A stretch of DNA of 64,000 nt from CAYPGJ01 sp050174775. Its GTDB lineage: Bacteria > Planctomycetota > Phycisphaerae > Phycisphaerales > UBA1924. How positions within the stretch are numbered: position 1 is the stretch's first letter; every line of letters starts with the position of its first letter. This document shows, one piece after another, positions 1 through 8,381 of this stretch. The translations under genes were made by a program, and so were the position numbers. A model generated the notes under the pieces. That model searched no databases, had not been told where the DNA came from, and was given only the letters and a program-made list of their open reading frames with translations. Where the stretch lies: NCBI GenBank assembly GCA_050174775.1, contig JBFXJP010000009.1, positions 1 through 64,000 on the forward strand. Reading direction: 5' to 3'.

Positions 1-50
1 TCAGCATCCCTCGTTCGCTCCCCGCAAGCCACATGCAGGTAAGTCTACAC

Positions 51-353
51 TTACATTCGACCACGGCCAGCCTCCGCTTCACTCCCTTCCCCCATTCCAC
101 AATCCCCACACCCACACTTCCGCGCCACCGGGTCCCACCCGCTCCCACCCCACGGATGGCACCGCAACACCCTCCGCGCCGCCATCCACCCACCACGCAA
201 CGCCCCATGCTCCTGGAGCGCCTCGATCGCATACGCACTGCACGTCGGCATAAACCGGCACCGCCCGCCCATCACCCACCCGAGCGTCCACTGATACCCC
301 CGAACCCCCAGGATCATCCCCCACGCCAAGATCCCCACCCGCGCCCCGCTCAT
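51..353 (-). CDS. yidD: YidD, membrane protein insertion efficiency factor
   Basis: The 100-residue product carries the YidD family core: RFMPTCSAYAIEAL, then HG, then RCHPWGGSGWDPV, with the conserved Cys residues of PTCS and RCHP. YidD proteins are small amphipathic inner-membrane-associated factors thought to help YidC insert membrane proteins. The ATG overlaps the rnpA stop codon (TCAT at 350-353 read on the minus strand), so the two are translationally coupled as in most bacteria. The C-terminal ~25 residues after DPV are Cys/Gly-rich and not conserved. yidC, the usual next gene, would lie beyond the left edge. Confidence 0.93.
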   Translation of the reverse strand: MSGARVGILAWGMILGVRGYQWTLGWVMGGRCRFMPTCSAYAIEALQEHGALRGGWMAARRVLRCHPWGGSGWDPVARKCGCGDCGMGEGSEAEAGRGRM

Positions 354-736
354 CCCCGTTCCTCCCGCCGCGCCAGCCTCCGCCGAATCTCCCCCTCCGC
401 CTCCACCAGCATCACGCGATACCGCGCCAGCGGCAGCGGGTCATGCCCGCGCACCACGGCCACCACGTCCACACCCCCAAACCCGCCCCGCTCCAACCGG
501 AACGCCTCCCGCAACATCCTTTTGATCCGATTCCGACGCACCGCACTCCCCACCCTCCGACCCACCGTCAGCCCCAGCCGCGCGTGCCCCAGCTCGTTCT
601 TCACCCCCACGAACAACACCGGCCCCTTCGAAACCCGCACCCCCTCCCGCTGCGCACGCTGATACTCGAGCGCATGCGACAGCCGGTGCGCCTTCCGAAA
701 CGTCAACGTCCGTGCCTCGCCCGCCTCGCGCGTCAT
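350..736 (-). CDS. rnpA: Ribonuclease P protein component
   Basis: RnpA binds the M1 RNA and helps RNase P process tRNA 5' ends. The signature is clear: FRKAHRLSHALEYQRA near the N-terminus, then RLGLTVGRRVGSAVRRNRIKRMLREAFR, the basic RNR helix of the family. The 128-residue length from the ATG at 736 is typical. The frame stays open upstream to 775, but that would overlap the end of the CLC gene and add an unconserved Gly/Trp-rich stretch, so 736 is preferred. It is coupled to yidD by an ATGA overlap. The usual upstream partner rpmH is absent; a chloride transporter gene sits there instead. Confidence 0.93.
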   Translation of the reverse strand: MTREAGEARTLTFRKAHRLSHALEYQRAQREGVRVSKGPVLFVGVKNELGHARLGLTVGRRVGSAVRRNRIKRMLREAFRLERGGFGGVDVVAVVRGHDPLPLARYRVMLVEAEGEIRRRLARREERG

Positions 737-771
737 GACCCAAGTATCCCACCCGCCCCGCGGCCCGCCAC

Positions 772-2700
772 TCACACCTCCGACAGCGCCTGCTGATACC
801 GCCCCATCAGCCCCGCGCGCGTCAGCAACCCCATCACCCGAACCTTCCCCCCCTCACGCCGCACCACGGCGAGCGCCTGCGCCTCACACCCGGCAAACTT
901 CTCCATCACGCTGTCCAGCGTCTCCTCGGCGTCCACGGTCGGCAGGTCCGCCCGCAACAGCTCATCCACCAGCAGGAGCGGAATCGCCTCCCGCGCCACG
1001 AGCGCCGTCCGGAAGTCCTCCCCGCGCACCATCCCCACATACTCCCCGTCAGGCGACAGCACCACGAAGTGCTCCGCCCCCGTCTGCTCCGCGATCTCCA
1101 GCAGCGTCGAGCCCGCGTCCTCGCGCCCCACCGACACATGCCGATCCAGCGGCACGTCACGCACGCTCAGGCGACGCAGGATCGTCCAGTCCGCGGCATG
1201 CCCAACCCGGAACCCCTGCCGACGCAGCTTGTGCGTGTAGATCGAGTCCCGCAGCGCCACCCGCGCCACCCCCGTCGAGATCACCGCGGCAAACATGATC
1301 GGCAACAGCACGTACACGTCCCGCGTCAGCTCAAAGAGCATCAGGATCGCCGTGAGCGGCGCGTGCGTCGTCCCCGCTACCAACGCGGCCATCCCCACCA
1401 ACGCATACGCAGCCGGGCTCCCGCCCTGCGGCAACAACCCCATCCACTCGAGCGCCGTCCCCATCACCGCGCCCGCCGTCGCGCCCAGGAACAGGCTCGG
1501 CGCAAACACGCCACCGCTCCCCCCCGACCCCAACGTCAGACACGTCCCGACCAGCTTGCACGCGAGCAACGCGCCGAGCATCCAGAACGTCATCGGCAAC
1601 CCCGACGCAGCGCCGTGCCCCTCCACCACGCTCACCGCCTCGTTCGCGCTCGCGCTCACCATCTCCCCGTAGCTCGACGGGTCGAGCAGGCGACGGATCG
1701 CCTCATACCCGTTCCCGAAGAACCAGGGCAGGTCCTGCTTCGCCCCCGCGGCGCTCGCCACCAACAGGAACCCGATGCCCAGCACGCCCAGCCCGAACGC
1801 CCCGATCACCGGCTTCGCCACCGGATGAATCCGCACGCGCTCCGCGACGTCCTCCGACGCGTACAGCATCCGCACGAACAACGCCGACAACAGCCCGCAC
1901 GCCAGCCCCAGCAACGCGTAACTCGGGATCTCGAGCAGCGTGAACTGGTGATGCTGCAGTGCGCTCGGGCTCCCGAAGATCGCCTGGTTCTTGCCCAGCA
2001 CCGCCTGCGTTGTGGCCGCGGAGAACACGCTCGCCACCACGATCGGCGTGAACGTCTTCAGCGAGAAATCCCGCAGCAGGATCTCCAGCACGAAGAACAC
2101 CCCCGCGATCGGCGCGTTGAACACCGACGCGATCCCCGCGGCAGCCCCGCACCCGAGCAGCGTGCCCGTCTGCTCGCGCGACACCTTCAACGCCTGCGCA
2201 AGCCCCGAACCGATCGCCGAACCGATCTGCACGATCGGCCCCTCGGCCCCCGCGCTTCCCCCGCTCCCGATCGTGCACACCGAAGCAGCGCTCTTCACCA
2301 GCGCAACCCTGGGCCTGATCTTCCCCCCCGTCTTCAGGATCGCGCGCATCACCTCCGGCACCCCGTGCCCCTTGGCCTCCCGCGCAAAGTGATGCACCAG
2401 CAGACCCGTCATCAACGCGCCCACCATCGGTGGCAACGGCAACAGCCACATCGACCAATGCCGACGCATCCCCACCGCGCCCGCTTCCACCAGGTGCAGC
2501 AACTCGATGAACCCCACAGCGGCAAGCCCCGTCACCACGCCCACCGCGGCGCCCAGCACGATCAGCCGCCACTCACTCGTGATCCCCACCCGGTCCGCAA
2601 GGCGCGCCACAGCCGCCTTCCACGATCCGCTCCCGCCACTCCCATCAGACACGCGACCGACGACAGGCCGTTCCTCGCCCTCGTCCGTCGCGCCGCTCAT
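772..2700 (-). CDS. CLC-family chloride channel/transporter with CBS pair
   Basis: This 642-residue polytopic protein has the anion-selectivity motifs of the CLC family: GHGVPEV (about 111-117), GSGGSAGAEGP (145-155, gating Glu about 153) and GSGGSGGVFAPSLFLG (391-406). Residues after about 510 form a cytosolic tail with two CBS-like repeats, which bind adenine nucleotides in relatives. Aligned by eye with E. coli ClcA, the external gating Glu is kept, but the position of the internal proton Glu (second E of IIEEMR) is Ile in VLEILLRDF. This suggests channel-like or altered coupling. The start overlaps the topA stop codon (ATGA, 2697-2700). Confidence 0.93.
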   Translation of the reverse strand: MSGATDEGEERPVVGRVSDGSGGSGSWKAAVARLADRVGITSEWRLIVLGAAVGVVTGLAAVGFIELLHLVEAGAVGMRRHWSMWLLPLPPMVGALMTGLLVHHFAREAKGHGVPEVMRAILKTGGKIRPRVALVKSAASVCTIGSGGSAGAEGPIVQIGSAIGSGLAQALKVSREQTGTLLGCGAAAGIASVFNAPIAGVFFVLEILLRDFSLKTFTPIVVASVFSAATTQAVLGKNQAIFGSPSALQHHQFTLLEIPSYALLGLACGLLSALFVRMLYASEDVAERVRIHPVAKPVIGAFGLGVLGIGFLLVASAAGAKQDLPWFFGNGYEAIRRLLDPSSYGEMVSASANEAVSVVEGHGAASGLPMTFWMLGALLACKLVGTCLTLGSGGSGGVFAPSLFLGATAGAVMGTALEWMGLLPQGGSPAAYALVGMAALVAGTTHAPLTAILMLFELTRDVYVLLPIMFAAVISTGVARVALRDSIYTHKLRRQGFRVGHAADWTILRRLSVRDVPLDRHVSVGREDAGSTLLEIAEQTGAEHFVVLSPDGEYVGMVRGEDFRTALVAREAIPLLLVDELLRADLPTVDAEETLDSVMEKFAGCEAQALAVVRREGGKVRVMGLLTRAGLMGRYQQALSEV

Positions 2701-5378
2701 GCCGCCGCATGCTCCGTGTCAGCCTCACCACTCTGCTCCGCGCCCGCCGAACCCTCAACACCCTCCGCTCCCTCAGGCGTCTCGATCGGCTTGCCCTTCG
2801 CATCCGTGATCGGCTTGCCCTGCAGATCCCGGATGATCGGGATCGGGTGCGCCTTCTCGTGCTCCGCGAGAGCAGCCTCCCACATCGCGCGCACATCCTC
2901 AGCCAACTCGCCCCACTTGCCCCGCCCTCGGCACTTCGGATACCTCGAGCACGCCAGCCAGGGCCCGCGCGCCCCGTTCCGCAGATGCAGCGGCGACTCG
3001 CACTTCGGGCAAGGCAGATCCGTCAGCACCGGCGGAGGCGTCGGCGCCAGCACACGACCCTTCTTGTCTGCCTTCAGGATCGTCGAGCACTCCGGATACC
3101 CCGAGCACCCGTAGAACGGCCCGAACCGCCCCGTCCGCTTGATCATCGCCTTCCCGCAGTTCGGGCACGTCACGTTCGCCGTCTCGATCGGCCTGGGCTT
3201 GCCCTCACGGTCCACCGGACACGCGTAATCACACTTCGGATACGTCGAGCACGAGAGGAACCGCCCGTTCTTCCCGAACCGGTACACCAGCGGCGCGCCG
3301 CACTTCTCGCACGTGTACTCAGGCGGCGCCGGATGCACCTCGGCCTTCGCGTGCGTCAGCTCCTCGTGCGCCCGCTCCAGAGCCGTCTCGAACGGCCCGT
3401 AGAACTTCCGCAGCACGTCCACCCAGTCCAGCCGCTCCTCCTCGATGAGGTCCAGCTGCTTCTCCATCTCACGCGTGTACCCGACGTCCATGATGTCGGG
3501 GAACGCCTCCACCAGCTTGTCCGTCACCACCTCCCCGAGGTCCGTGGAGAAGAACCGCCGGTCCAGCTGCTCGACGTAGTTGCGGTCCTGGATCACCGAG
3601 ATGATCGACGCGTACGTCGAAGGCCGGCCGATCCCCTCCGCCTCCAGCGCCTTGATCAGCGACGCTTCCGAGTACCGCGCCGGCGGAGACGTGAACTTCT
3701 GCTGCGGCTCGATGCTGAACGAGCTCAGCCCCTTGCCCTCCGAGAGCGACGGCAACGTCTGCTCATCCGAAGCGGTCGGCACGCCAGCCACGCGGTAGAA
3801 CCCGTCGAACGCGAGCACACGGCCCGTCGCGCGGAACGTCAGCGGCTTCTGCTCGTCCGCCCCGCCCACGATCAGCACCGCGGTCGAGTCCCACTGCGCA
3901 GGAACCATCTGGCACGACACGAACCGCTGCCAGATCAGCTGATACAGCTTGAACTGGTCCGGCTTCAGCGAGCTCTTCACCCGCTCGGGCGTGTACGCCA
4001 CGTTCGTCGGACGGATCGCCTCGTGCGCCTCCTGCGCCGCCTTGTTCGACGACGAGAAGAAGTTCGGCTTCTCCGGCAGGTACTTGTCCCCGTACGTCTT
4101 CCCGATGTGCCCCCGCGCCATCGAGATCGCCTCGCCCGAAAGGTGCGTCGAGTCCGTACGCATGTACGTGATCAGACCCACCGACCCCTCGCCCGGAATC
4201 TCCACGCCCTCATACAGCGACTGCGCCGCGCGCATCGTCCGCTGCGCGCCGAAACCCAGCCTCGAAGACGCGGCCTGCTGCAGCGTCGACGTGATGAACG
4301 GCGCCGGCGGACGAGTGCTCGTCCGCTTCGTCTCGATCGACGTCACCTTCCAGCCGACAGCCGGGTCCGCTTCCCCGAGCACCTTGCGCAGCGTCTGCGC
4401 GGGGCCTTTCCCTCCAGGATTCTCCGTCACTTCCGTGCGCACCGAACGTGCGCCTGCAAGCCTGCATATCTCCTCGATAGTGCGCACCTGCTCCGCACTT
4501 GACCCCCCCTCGGCCAACTTATGGCCTCCCACTTCTACGAGGGAAGCCGTCACCGCCCCGCGCTCCGCCAACCACGCGTTCTGGCTCTTGATCGTGGGCG
4601 AATTCCCCTTCGCGTCCTTCGTCGCAAGGAAACCCATCCACTCTTTTCCGAGGGTCTTCGCCGTCTTCTCATCCAGCGCAAACCGCGCCGTCACCTCCCA
4701 GTACTCATCCGGAATGAACGCCCGGATCTCCCGCTCACGCTCCACCACCAGCCGCACCGCGACCGACTGCACACGCCCCGCGCTCAACCCGCGTGCCACC
4801 TTCTTCCACAAGAGCGGCGACACCTGGTAGCCCACGATCCGGTCGAGGATGCGTCGCGCCTGCTGCGCATCGACCTTGTTCAGGTCGATGCCGTGGGGCT
4901 GCGAGAACGCTTTTTTGATCTCGGCCTCGGTGATCGCGTTGAACACCACGCGCTTCGCCGAGGTCGGATCAACCCCGAGTTCCTGCGCAAGATGCCACGC
5001 GATCGCCTCTCCCTCTCGATCCAAGTCGGTCGCGAACCAGACGTCGTCCGCCTGCTTGGCCGCGCGCTTCAGCTCCGAAACCGTCTTGCTCTTGCCCGGC
5101 AGCACCTCGTAGTAGGGCTCGAACCCCTTCTCGAGATTCACGCCCGGCACCGGAGACTTGTCGCCCTTCTTGGCCTTGGCCGGCAGGTCGCGCACGTGCC
5201 CCACCGACGCCTTCACGACGTATTCCGAGCCCAGGTACTTGTTGATCGTCTTGGCCTTGGCGGGCGACTCGACGATGACCAGGTGCTTCCCCGAAGCGGA
5301 AGCCGAGCCTTCGCCGTCACCCGAGCGGGCTTTGCCCGCGGGCTTCTTTGTTCGCTTTTTAGAAGGTGCTTTGGCCAT
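2697..5378 (-). CDS. topA: DNA topoisomerase I (type IA)
   Basis: TopA relaxes negative supercoils by single-strand cleavage and passage. The 893-residue protein has the Toprim domain (HLVIVESPAKAKTI at about 32-45; acidic DLDREGEA at 118-125) and the catalytic tyrosine in GLITYMRTDST (Tyr405). Three C-terminal four-Cys zinc ribbons begin near residues 688, 736 and 788 (CEKC, CPNC and CPKC, each closing with YPxC). The N-terminal ~30 residues are a Lys/Ser-rich tail. A GGGGAGG stretch lies about 20 nt upstream of the ATG, rather far for a ribosome site. The gene lies between miaA and the CLC gene, and a perfect TATAAT lies just after the miaA stop. Confidence 0.97.
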   Translation of the reverse strand: MAKAPSKKRTKKPAGKARSGDGEGSASASGKHLVIVESPAKAKTINKYLGSEYVVKASVGHVRDLPAKAKKGDKSPVPGVNLEKGFEPYYEVLPGKSKTVSELKRAAKQADDVWFATDLDREGEAIAWHLAQELGVDPTSAKRVVFNAITEAEIKKAFSQPHGIDLNKVDAQQARRILDRIVGYQVSPLLWKKVARGLSAGRVQSVAVRLVVEREREIRAFIPDEYWEVTARFALDEKTAKTLGKEWMGFLATKDAKGNSPTIKSQNAWLAERGAVTASLVEVGGHKLAEGGSSAEQVRTIEEICRLAGARSVRTEVTENPGGKGPAQTLRKVLGEADPAVGWKVTSIETKRTSTRPPAPFITSTLQQAASSRLGFGAQRTMRAAQSLYEGVEIPGEGSVGLITYMRTDSTHLSGEAISMARGHIGKTYGDKYLPEKPNFFSSSNKAAQEAHEAIRPTNVAYTPERVKSSLKPDQFKLYQLIWQRFVSCQMVPAQWDSTAVLIVGGADEQKPLTFRATGRVLAFDGFYRVAGVPTASDEQTLPSLSEGKGLSSFSIEPQQKFTSPPARYSEASLIKALEAEGIGRPSTYASIISVIQDRNYVEQLDRRFFSTDLGEVVTDKLVEAFPDIMDVGYTREMEKQLDLIEEERLDWVDVLRKFYGPFETALERAHEELTHAKAEVHPAPPEYTCEKCGAPLVYRFGKNGRFLSCSTYPKCDYACPVDREGKPRPIETANVTCPNCGKAMIKRTGRFGPFYGCSGYPECSTILKADKKGRVLAPTPPPVLTDLPCPKCESPLHLRNGARGPWLACSRYPKCRGRGKWGELAEDVRAMWEAALAEHEKAHPIPIIRDLQGKPITDAKGKPIETPEGAEGVEGSAGAEQSGEADTEHAAA

Positions 5379-5520
5379 CGAGTGAGTCGTTTCAACCTCC
5401 CCGGGGGTTTGGATGTCGGTATTCCGGGACGCGGACGTAAGGGACCGGAGGAGGGGTTGTCAAGAGCGGGCCCCGACGCCTCGCCCGGAAGGATGTTCCA
5501 AACACCCCCGTTTGAGCCCC

Positions 5521-5550
5521 ATTATATTAGGTATTTGATTGGGACTCCAA
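5521..5550 (-). promoter_or_regulatory. Candidate topA promoter (TTGGAG-N18-TATAAT)
   Basis: On the minus strand a perfect TATAAT (5521-5526) is preceded by 18 nt and TTGGAG (5545-5550), overlapping the 3' end of miaA. It would start transcription near 5513 and give a leader of about 135 nt. A second possible promoter, TTGACA (5458-5463) with a poor TTACGT 17 nt downstream, lies closer to the gene. The reading is by consensus only. Confidence 0.45.
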
Positions 5551-6456
5551 GCCCTCCAGGTGAGCCAGAACGAGGTCGGCCCATCTTTCGAGTGGGGTCG
5601 TCCCGGCATCGATCCGCAGCGCGCGGGGAGTTGTAGAAAGACGCCGGAGCCAAGTCCGCTGGTTCTTGGCGAACCGACGGGTCTCGATCTTGATCTGCTC
5701 CACGGCGTCCTCAAGGGCGCCCCCTGCGTCGAACGCGCTGAGGAGCTGCTTGTAGCCCAGGGCCTCGCGGGCCTGAGGGCCCAGGGTGGGGGCGAGGCGG
5801 CGTGCTTCTTCGACGAGCCCGCCGTCGATCATGGCGCGGACGCGGGCGTTGATGCGTTTGTTGATGGCCTCTGTGGGCCAGTCGAGGATGACGAGCGCCA
5901 CGTCGGTGCGCACGGGTTGTGCATCCCACTGCTGCTGGTGTTCGGAGATGGGGACGCCCGTGGTGTGGAAGACCTCGAGGGCGCGGATCGTGCGCCGCTC
6001 GTCGTTGAAGTGGATCCGTGACGCGGCCTTGGGGTCTACACGCTCGAGCTCGGTGCGCCGCGCCGTCGCGTCCATGGCGCGGAGACGCTCGCGGAGCGTT
6101 TTATCGGCGGGGGGGCCTTCGAAGAGGCCCTCAAGGAAGGACTTCACGTAGAGGAGCGAGCCGCCCACGAGGACGGGGGTGAGCGCACGGGCGCGGATGT
6201 TCTCGCACGCGTCGTTCGCCAGGCGGAGCCAGCTATCGACGGAGAACGATTCAGCGGGATCGAGGATGTCGAGGAGGTGGTGGGGGACGGCTCGCCGTTC
6301 GGTCTGGGTCAGCTTGCCCGTGCCGATGTCGAGGCCTCGGTAGACCTGCATGGAGTCGGCGGAGACGACCTCGCCCGGGAGCCGGAGCGCGAGTTCCACG
6401 CCCAGGTCGGACTTGCCGGCTGCGGTGGGGCCGATGATGAAGGGCGCGACGCGCAT
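5527..6456 (-). CDS. miaA: tRNA dimethylallyltransferase
   Basis: MiaA transfers a dimethylallyl group to N6 of A37 in tRNAs that read UNN codons. The 309-residue product has the P-loop GPTAAGKS (9-16), the substrate-binding SADSMQVYRGLDIGTGK motif (about 33-49), PHHLLDI, and a later GYKQLL segment. Length and motif order are standard. The start lies 40 bp after the upstream lipoprotein gene, with no strong ribosome-binding sequence visible. The gene ends just upstream of topA, whose likely promoter overlaps its stop. Confidence 0.95.
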   Translation of the reverse strand: MRVAPFIIGPTAAGKSDLGVELALRLPGEVVSADSMQVYRGLDIGTGKLTQTERRAVPHHLLDILDPAESFSVDSWLRLANDACENIRARALTPVLVGGSLLYVKSFLEGLFEGPPADKTLRERLRAMDATARRTELERVDPKAASRIHFNDERRTIRALEVFHTTGVPISEHQQQWDAQPVRTDVALVILDWPTEAINKRINARVRAMIDGGLVEEARRLAPTLGPQAREALGYKQLLSAFDAGGALEDAVEQIKIETRRFAKNQRTWLRRLSTTPRALRIDAGTTPLERWADLVLAHLEGLESQSNT

Positions 6457-6495
6457 GCGCGGAATGTAGACGGGCCGCGCGTCGGGAGGGCGGGA

Positions 6496-7200
6496 TCAGT
6501 TGTGGATCGGCCTGGGGGGCTGCGCGTTGGTGGAGTAGTTGGGCTCGGGCGGCGGGAAGTCGCCCATGATCTCGGCCCAGGGCCAGACCGCCTCGGTTTT
6601 GCGGCGCTCGGTCTTGGGTGGCGGGGCGGCGTGGGGGACGCCGGCGCGCGTCGTGAGCGCGGGCGTGGCGATGGCGTTGCGTCGCGGCGTGAGGGAGGCG
6701 AAGGCGGCGCCTTGGATGGAGGGGACGCGCTCGTCGTCGGCGACGGCAATGTCGATGGCTGCGGTGAGTGACTCGTTGTCGCGTGAGAGGAGGATGATGG
6801 CGCCGGTGAGCGGGGCGACACGGCGTTCGACGTTGGGCGTGTTGACGATGGCCCAGCCCTGCGCGCCGTCGGGGCTCTCGGAGAGATCGAGGGGGGTGTC
6901 GAGCGGCGCATCGGCGGGGACGTTGAGGAAGCAGGTGAGGGAGGCGCCGGTGGGGCGGCCGTCTGCGACGGAGATGGCGCGGAAGGCGATCAGGTCGCGG
7001 CGCTCATCGCGGACGAAGGTGTAGATCGGATCGCGGTCGATGGTGACGAAGCGGGGCGTCGACACGGGCGCGTAGTACGCGCTGTAGCGGGGCGTGGCGC
7101 TCTGCGGCTCTTCGGTGGGCGTGGCGGCGCGCTTGTTGGATGCGCAGGAGGAGAGGATGAGCGCGAGGGGGAGGGCCAGCGGGAGGTGGTGTCGCTTCAT
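6496..7200 (-). CDS. Predicted lipoprotein, function unknown
   Basis: The 234-residue product from the ATG at 7200 starts with a lipoprotein signal peptide: MKRHH, a Leu/Pro/Ala core, and the lipobox ILSSC with Cys19. The frame extends further upstream, but only with Pro/Ser-rich sequence typical of a shadow frame. The mature part has no motif I recognise. It contains TPRYSAYYAPV, a FVRDERRDLIAFRAISV strand region and WPWAEIMGDFPPPEPN near the end. It precedes miaA by 40 bp on the same strand. It is probably an envelope lipoprotein, and no function can be given. Confidence 0.75.
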   Translation of the reverse strand: MKRHHLPLALPLALILSSCASNKRAATPTEEPQSATPRYSAYYAPVSTPRFVTIDRDPIYTFVRDERRDLIAFRAISVADGRPTGASLTCFLNVPADAPLDTPLDLSESPDGAQGWAIVNTPNVERRVAPLTGAIILLSRDNESLTAAIDIAVADDERVPSIQGAAFASLTPRRNAIATPALTTRAGVPHAAPPPKTERRKTEAVWPWAEIMGDFPPPEPNYSTNAQPPRPIHN

Positions 7201-7310
7201 GGTGTGCTCGGGGAGATGGGACGCGCGACGGCGCGGGTTGGTTCGAGGGTCGGACACAAGGAATGTCGGCGGTTGGGGGCCGGGAGGTTCAGGAGCGGCG
7301 GGATTGTGCA

Positions 7311-7343
7311 AGAAAACAGGCCTTGGCGTCGGGCCAAGGCCTG
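7311..7343 (-). terminator. Intrinsic terminator after the Cys-rich gene
   Basis: A perfect 11-bp stem (7317-7327 with 7333-7343, CAGGCCTTGGC/GCCAAGGCCTG) has a 5-nt loop. On the minus strand it is followed by TTTTCT. It lies 33 nt past the stop codon of the gene at 7376-8146. Confidence 0.88.
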
Positions 7344-7375
7344 CATGATTCGAGGTTGTCGGTGCGGGATTGGGA

Positions 7376-8146
7376 TTAGTTGGCGGGGGTCTTGGAGGCG
7401 ATGGGTCCGGAGGCCGTGTCGTCGGTCTTGGCCGGCTTCTCGTCATCGCAGGAGTCGGAGCAGCAGTCCGGCTTGTCGGCGCAGTCGGCCTTCGCGGCGA
7501 CGGTGGTGGCCGCGTCGCTGCACCCGGTCTTGCTGTCGGTGCACTCGGTCTTCGCGGCGACGGTGGCGGCCTTTCCGGTGCAGGTGGAGGCAGAGACGAG
7601 GTTGGCGGGGGTGGTGGAGGCGGCGAAGGTCGCAGGGACGGCGACGGGGAAGAAGCCGCCGCGGAAGGCGATGAGGCGGTAGTTGGCGTTTGCGGAGGCG
7701 ACGGCCTCGCCGGTGCAAGCGGACTTGGCCGCGGAGCACTCGGACTTGGCAGTAACCGCAACAGCCTCAGCGCCCTTCGAACACTCAGACTTCGCTGCGA
7801 GCGCGACGGCCTCGGCGCCCTTCGAGCACTCGGACTTGGTGGAGACGGCGACCGCGTCGGCGGGCTTGGTGCATGCGGACTTGTTTGCGATGGTGGTGGC
7901 CTCGGCGCCGCTGGCGCACTCGGTGGCCTTGGCGGCCACGGCTTCTGCCTTCTGCTTGTCGGAGAGCGGGCAGGAGGGCTTGGTATCGGAGACGGTCGTC
8001 GCGGTGGCGGCGGGTTTGTCGCAGGATGCGAGGAGGGAGCAGGGAGTGACGCCGGTGACGGGGGAGGCGCCGACGGCGAGGAGGCCGATGCCGGTGGCGA
8101 CGCCGATGAGGGCTGCGGTGGTGATCTCAGCGCGACGGAAGATCAT
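7376..8146 (-). CDS. Secreted Cys-rich protein with 15-residue repeats
   Basis: The 256-residue product begins MIFRRAEITTAALIGVATG, a signal peptide or single N-terminal membrane segment, then turns into Ala/Cys/Lys/Glu-rich sequence. The central part repeats a 15-residue unit of the form KSECSKGAEAVAxxA with one Cys per unit. Further C-terminal Cys follow, including adjacent DCCSDSC. A non-repeat island NANYRLIAFRGGFFPVAVP interrupts the pattern. I know of no matching family; regular Cys spacing outside the cytoplasm suggests disulfides or metal binding. The start at 8146 is chosen for the signal peptide, and upstream frame sequence looks non-coding. The gene stands alone, ending in a strong terminator. 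Confidence 0.8.
   Translation of the reverse strand: MIFRRAEITTAALIGVATGIGLLAVGASPVTGVTPCSLLASCDKPAATATTVSDTKPSCPLSDKQKAEAVAAKATECASGAEATTIANKSACTKPADAVAVSTKSECSKGAEAVALAAKSECSKGAEAVAVTAKSECSAAKSACTGEAVASANANYRLIAFRGGFFPVAVPATFAASTTPANLVSASTCTGKAATVAAKTECTDSKTGCSDAATTVAAKADCADKPDCCSDSCDDEKPAKTDDTASGPIASKTPAN
7741..7920. repeat. Four tandem 45-nt repeat units inside the Cys-rich gene
   Basis: Units at 7741-7785, 7786-7830, 7831-7875 and 7876-7920 keep an exact 45-nt register. Each starts with CGGACTT or CAGACTT, which encodes the reverse complement of the KSE part of the protein repeat. The first two are the most alike, and divergence increases to the right. A fifth degenerate copy may follow from 7921. 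The unit is a multiple of three, so copy-number changes would keep the frame. Confidence 0.8.
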
Positions 8147-8381
8147 GCGTGTGTCTCCTGGATTCGGGTTCGTGCTCGCAGGGTGTGTTCGTGAGGGTAG
8201 ACGCGAGAAGTGGGGTAGGGGTTCTCGTGTGTCGTGTCGTACCGGTGAAGATGACAGATGGAGGCGAAAAAAGGCCTGATTTTCGGGTGATGTTCGAGGG
8301 CTTTTTCCCGGCAGGCTGCTCTGTGCTGTCCCGCGCGTGGTCCCGGGGGCTTCGCCGCAGGCCCCGGCACACAACGTGGAA

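Noticed and set aside
7741..7920. CRISPR-like spacing of short repeats
   Set aside because: The 45-nt units are contiguous, without spacers, and encode an in-frame protein repeat.
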